Positions 61,169-64,000 of a stretch of DNA of 64,000 nt are shown piece after piece. Source of the stretch: Chitinimonas koreensis. GTDB taxonomy: Bacteria; Pseudomonadota; Gammaproteobacteria; Burkholderiales; Chitinimonadaceae. The notes beneath the pieces were generated by a model. That model had not been told where the DNA came from, did not search any database, and saw nothing but the letters and a program-made list of their open reading frames with translations. The position numbers and the translations under genes were made by a program. Every line of letters begins with the position of its first letter. Position 1 is the stretch's first letter. The stretch is from positions 707,001 through 771,000 of the forward strand of contig NZ_CP060704.1 of the NCBI RefSeq assembly GCF_014353015.1, in the 5' to 3' direction.

Positions 61169-62209
61169 ATGAGCATCGAAATCCAATCCATCGCCAAGCG
61201 CTTCGGCAACTTCGTCGCGCTCGACAACGTCGATCTCAAGGTCGAGACCGGCGAGCTGCTGGCCCTGCTCGGCCCCTCGGGCTGCGGCAAGACCACGCTC
61301 TTGCGCATCATCGCCGGGCTGGAGACGCCCGACGCCGGCCAGATCCGCTTCCACGGCGAGGACGCCACCGGTACCCATGTGCGCGAGCGCCAGGTCGGCT
61401 TCGTGTTCCAGCACTACGCGCTGTTCCGCCACATGACGGTGTTCGAGAACGTCGCCTTCGGCCTGCGCGTGCGGCCCAAGCACACCCGGCCGAACGAGGC
61501 CGAGATCCGCCGCCGCGTGCACGAGCTCTTGGGCCTGGTCCAGCTCGACTGGCTGGCCGACCGCTACCCGGCCCAGCTGTCGGGCGGCCAGCGCCAGCGC
61601 ATCGCCCTGGCCCGCGCGCTGGCGGTCGAGCCGAAGGTGCTGCTGCTCGACGAGCCGTTCGGCGCGCTCGACACCAAGGTGCGCAAGGAACTGCGCCGCT
61701 GGCTCAAGCGCCTGCACGAGGAGGTGCACGTGACCTCGGTGTTCGTCACCCACGACCAGGAAGAGGCGCTCGAGGTGGCCGACCGCGTGGTGGTGATGAA
61801 CAAGGGCCGGATCGAGCAGATCGGCACGCCGGAGCAGGTCTACGACGCGCCGGCCACGCCCTTCGTCTACCAGTTCCTCGGCGACGTGAACCTGTTCCAC
61901 AGCCGCGTGCACGGCGGCTTCGCCCAGGTCGGCGAGCACCCGGTCAGCGCCGGCAGCGCGGTCGCCTACGTGCGTCCGCACGACATCGAGCTGCTGCGCG
62001 AGCCGGCGCCGCAGACGCTGGCGGCCAAGGTCGACCACGTGCGTGCGATCGGCTCGGTGGTGCGGCTCGAGCTGAGCCTGGACAACGGCGACCCGGTCGA
62101 GGCCGAGCTGAGCCGCGAGGCCTATGCCGGCAAGCGCTACGCCAGCGGCGAGCAGGTCTACATCCGGCCGCGCTCGGCTCGGGTGTTCGCCGAAGATTAC
62201 TCAATCTAG
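61169..62209 (+). CDS. cysA: sulfate ABC transporter ATP-binding protein
   Basis: 346 residues: Walker A GPSGCGKTT (35-43), signature LSGGQ (137-141), Walker B LLLDEP with switch His in VTHDQEEA, and a C-terminal TOBE-like regulatory domain from about 240. Energises CysTW. RBS AAGAGG 8 nt before the ATG. Confidence 0.96.
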   Translation: MSIEIQSIAKRFGNFVALDNVDLKVETGELLALLGPSGCGKTTLLRIIAGLETPDAGQIRFHGEDATGTHVRERQVGFVFQHYALFRHMTVFENVAFGLRVRPKHTRPNEAEIRRRVHELLGLVQLDWLADRYPAQLSGGQRQRIALARALAVEPKVLLLDEPFGALDTKVRKELRRWLKRLHEEVHVTSVFVTHDQEEALEVADRVVVMNKGRIEQIGTPEQVYDAPATPFVYQFLGDVNLFHSRVHGGFAQVGEHPVSAGSAVAYVRPHDIELLREPAPQTLAAKVDHVRAIGSVVRLELSLDNGDPVEAELSREAYAGKRYASGEQVYIRPRSARVFAEDYSI

Positions 62210-62232
62210 CCGGTAACACTGGCGGCAAGGCT

Positions 62233-62318
62233 GTCACCGCAGAGGACGCGGAGGACAGGGAGGAAAGCCACGGCGAGCAAGCTTGCCTCTGCGTCCTCCG
62301 CGTCCTCTGCGGTGAATC
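62233..62318. repeat. CACCGCAGAGGACGCGGAGG inverted repeat
   Basis: Left arm CACCGCAGAGGACGCGGAGG, right arm CCTCCGCGTCCTCTGCGGTG, about 35 bp apart: a large perfect-arm inverted repeat of a purine-rich 9-bp-periodic sequence seen in many bacterial genomes. Confidence 0.75.
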
Positions 62319-62368
62319 ATTCGCCAGGACGACCTCGGCACAGTGAGACCCGAGCCAGCAAAGACAGC

Positions 62369-62410
62369 GCAAAACAAAAAGCGAGCCGATCGGCTCGCTT
62401 TTTGTTTTGC
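62369..62410. terminator. bidirectional terminator between cysA and yceI
   Basis: A perfect 42-bp palindrome centred at 62389/62390: GCGAGCCGATCGGCTCGC core with AAAAA and TTTTT on either side. Serves the convergent genes cysA (+) and yceI (-). Confidence 0.92.
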
Positions 62411-62437
62411 ACCGGCCGGTCGCGCCGGCCGCCCAGC

Positions 62438-63007
62438 TTACTTCTGCTTCACGGCCTCGACCTGCACCACGATCTTCACGTCGTCGCCGACGAAGGGCAC
62501 GTAGGCCTTCATGCCCCAGTCGCTGCGCTTGATGGTGGTGGTCACGTCGGCGCCGCAGACGAAATCCTTGCCCATGCGCAGGTCGCACTTGAGCGGCTGG
62601 ATGTTCAGCGTCACCGGCTTGGTCACGCCCAGGAGGGTCAGCGTGCCTTCGGCCTTGACCGGCTTGTCGCCGTCGAAGCTGAACTTGTCGGCCTTGACCT
62701 GCGCGGTCGGGAATTGGGCGACGTCGAAGAAATCCTTGCCCTTGAGGTGTTCGTCGCGCTTGCCGAAGCCGGTCTCGAGCGAGGTGGTCTTGATCGTGGC
62801 CTCGAGCTTGCCGCTCTTGGCTGCGCGGTCGAGCTCGAGCGTGCCGGCGGTTTCCTTGAAGAAGCCGCGGGTGATCGAGAAGCCGAGGTGGTTCACCTCG
62901 AAGCTCGGGTAGGTGTGGGTTTCGTCCAGCACGAACTTCTCGGTGGCGGCGAAGGAAGCGGCCGACAGGCCGGCGGCGATCAGGGTGGCGAGCAGTTTGG
63001 TATGCAT
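62438..63007 (-). CDS. YceI-family periplasmic protein (first copy)
   Basis: 189 residues with signal peptide (MHTKLLATLIAAGLSAASFA) and the YceI lipocalin-like barrel: ETHTYPSFEVNHLGFSITRGFF, DRAAKSGKLEATIKTTSLETGF, KDFFDVAQFPTAQVKADKF, LTLLGVTKPVTLNI. Binds isoprenoid or amide ligands in known structures. Start at 63007; upstream in-frame ATGs would include repeat DNA. Confidence 0.92.
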   Translation of the reverse strand: MHTKLLATLIAAGLSAASFAATEKFVLDETHTYPSFEVNHLGFSITRGFFKETAGTLELDRAAKSGKLEATIKTTSLETGFGKRDEHLKGKDFFDVAQFPTAQVKADKFSFDGDKPVKAEGTLTLLGVTKPVTLNIQPLKCDLRMGKDFVCGADVTTTIKRSDWGMKAYVPFVGDDVKIVVQVEAVKQK

Positions 63008-63030
63008 GGGAATCCTTTGATGGACGGTGT

Positions 63031-63167
63031 GTGAGGTGTGGAAGACGGCGTGAAATGTGAAAAGTGAAACGTGAAATGTGGTGCAGCCTTCGGCCGGCGT
63101 TGCGTTGCGGCTGCACCGCGTACGTTTCACCGAGCCGCGCAGCGGCGAATCACCTTTCACGTTTCAC
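63031..63167. repeat. heptad-bounded inverted element, copy 9 (between the two YceI genes)
   Basis: Left arm GTGAGGT, GTGGAAG, then GTGAAAT, GTGAAAA, GTGAAAC, GTGAAAT (63050-63077). Right arm CTTTCAC, GTTTCAC (63154-63167), 4 nt from the stop of the upstream minus-strand gene. The interior resembles copies 1 and 2 (CCGCGCAGCGGCGAA). Confidence 0.84.
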
Positions 63168-63171
63168 GGTT

Positions 63172-63720
63172 TTACTTCGGTACGTACAGCTTGAACTTCA
63201 CCTGCACCGCATCGGCCACTGCGCCGACGTCGGCCCATTCGCCCTCGCCGACCTTCCAGGCGAGGCGCGACAACGGGAAACTGCCTTCGAACCACTGGCC
63301 GCCGGCGTCCGGGCGCACCGTGAACGGCACGTTGAGCGCGGCGGTGCGGCCCTTGAGGCCGAACTGGCCGGTGGCGATGAACTTGCCGGCGCCGTTCGGC
63401 TTGAACTGGGTCGCGCTGAAGGTCGCCTTGGGGAAGCGCGCGGTATCGAACCACTCCTTCATCTGCACCGCCTGGTTGGCGTCGCCGGAACCGGCGTCGG
63501 TGGCGGCCAGCTCGACCGCGATCGCGACCTTGCCGGTCTCCGGCTTGGCGGCGTCGAAGGCGATGTCGGCGCTGAACTTCTTGAACTGGCCTTCGACCGG
63601 CACGTTCATCTGGGTGAAGACGAACTTCACCGAGCTCTTGGCCGCGTCGACCGGCGTCGCGTGGGCCTGGCCCAGGCCGGCCGCGGCCAGCGTCGCGAAC
63701 AGGAATGCGTATTGTTTCAT
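63172..63720 (-). CDS. YceI-family periplasmic protein (second copy)
   Basis: 182 residues: signal peptide (MKQYAFLFATLAAAGLGQAHA), VDAAKSSVKFVFTQMNVPVEGQFKKFSADI, KEWFDTARFPKATFSATQF and FGLKGRTAALNVPFTV. More divergent from the classic YceI than the first copy. Follows the cytochrome b561 gene, as in the common yceJ-yceI pair. Confidence 0.9.
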   Translation of the reverse strand: MKQYAFLFATLAAAGLGQAHATPVDAAKSSVKFVFTQMNVPVEGQFKKFSADIAFDAAKPETGKVAIAVELAATDAGSGDANQAVQMKEWFDTARFPKATFSATQFKPNGAGKFIATGQFGLKGRTAALNVPFTVRPDAGGQWFEGSFPLSRLAWKVGEGEWADVGAVADAVQVKFKLYVPK

Positions 63721-63821
63721 GGCGGGTTCTGCTCCTTGGGATTCCGGGGCCGCCGCCCGGCGGGCGGCGAGTGTTCTTCTGCTTACGGTATTTCGATGCG
63801 GCTAAATACGGCTGGATGCGG

Positions 63822-64000
63822 CTAGACCATGCGTCGGAGCACGTCGTCGCGGTCGATGAAGTGATGCTTGAGCGCGGCGGCCGCATGCAGCACGGCGAGC
63901 GCGATCACGCTCCAGCCGCCCAGCATGTGCAGGGTCTTCAGCGTGCCGGCCAGCGCCTCGTTCTTGTCCATCAGGTTGGGCAGCGGGACCAGGCCGAGCC
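63822..64000 (-). CDS. cytochrome b561-type protein, C-terminal part only
   Basis: C-terminal 58 residues of a b561/YceJ protein cut by the right window edge: LKTLHMLGGWSVIALAVLHAAAALKHHFIDRDDVLRRM ends at TAG 63824-63822. The last helix and the heme-ligand His (HMLGGW and VLHAAAALKHH) are visible. Upstream of and probably co-transcribed with the second YceI gene. Confidence 0.85.
   Translation of the reverse strand, partial: LGLVPLPNLMDKNEALAGTLKTLHMLGGWSVIALAVLHAAAALKHHFIDRDDVLRRMV

Overview
This window is 64 kb of a very GC-rich (roughly 70%) proteobacterial chromosome. The aat-fur / bamE-dapB arrangement, the hut and sulfate-permease genes and the protein sequences suggest a betaproteobacterium, perhaps of the Neisseriales (Chromobacteriaceae or Chitinibacteraceae kind). 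That placement is inferred from gene order and residue patterns only. No tRNA, rRNA, CRISPR array, prophage or IS transposase was seen.

Layout. 1-1,916: the end of aat, then fur, and divergently bamE-dapB. 2,072-7,054: rraA, a TIG-repeat metalloprotease lipoprotein, and a TPR response regulator with an altered receiver. 7,256-9,647: an ECF sigma factor, a putative anti-sigma factor and a proline-rich periplasmic protein (frameshifted). 9,648-17,442: a REP cluster, an orphan FecCD permease, a frameshifted SMP-30-like protein, valS, a DMT exporter, a SapC protein and a thioesterase. 17,637-28,563: an AsmA protein, the histidine-utilisation genes hutH-hutC-hutU, a zinc metallopeptidase and a TonB receptor. 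28,768-38,634: a DUF805 protein (frameshifted), a small lipoprotein pair, a short flagellin, an MscS channel, PhoX, a ghrA-type reductase and amtB with a sigma54-type promoter. 38,921-46,512: a Kef-type antiporter, a GST, a diguanylate cyclase, a lytic transglycosylase and a ferredoxin. 47,446-54,270: a subtilisin-like protease with a very long leader, and an RND pump with its adaptor. 55,265-64,000: an OmpA lipoprotein, a 1-Cys peroxiredoxin, a truncated EAL-like protein, the sulfate ABC transporter sbp-cysT-cysW-cysA, two YceI proteins and the end of a cytochrome b561.

What stands out is the intergenic DNA. Nearly every larger gap holds one of several interspersed repeat families. The most striking has nine copies. 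Each is an inverted-repeat element whose two ends are tandem 7-bp repeats (GTGARRN on one side, its complement on the other), usually three to five units in exact register. In six copies the stop codon of the neighbouring gene lies inside a terminal heptad, always in the same phase (G followed by TGA or TAA). In others the far end runs up to the ribosome-binding site or the start codon of the next gene. Copies lie inside the hut and cys gene clusters. A second composite element with two palindromes has six copies, and classical REP/BIME pairs are also present.

Four genes carry a one-base deletion that breaks an otherwise sound frame, three of them in C or G runs. Either the assembly has residual indel errors or these are real mutations; raw reads would decide. 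Regulation that can be read from the sequence includes a HutC-type operator before hutH, a sigma54 promoter with NtrC-like half-sites before amtB, an ECF-type promoter before the sigma factor, and a possible Pho box before phoX.
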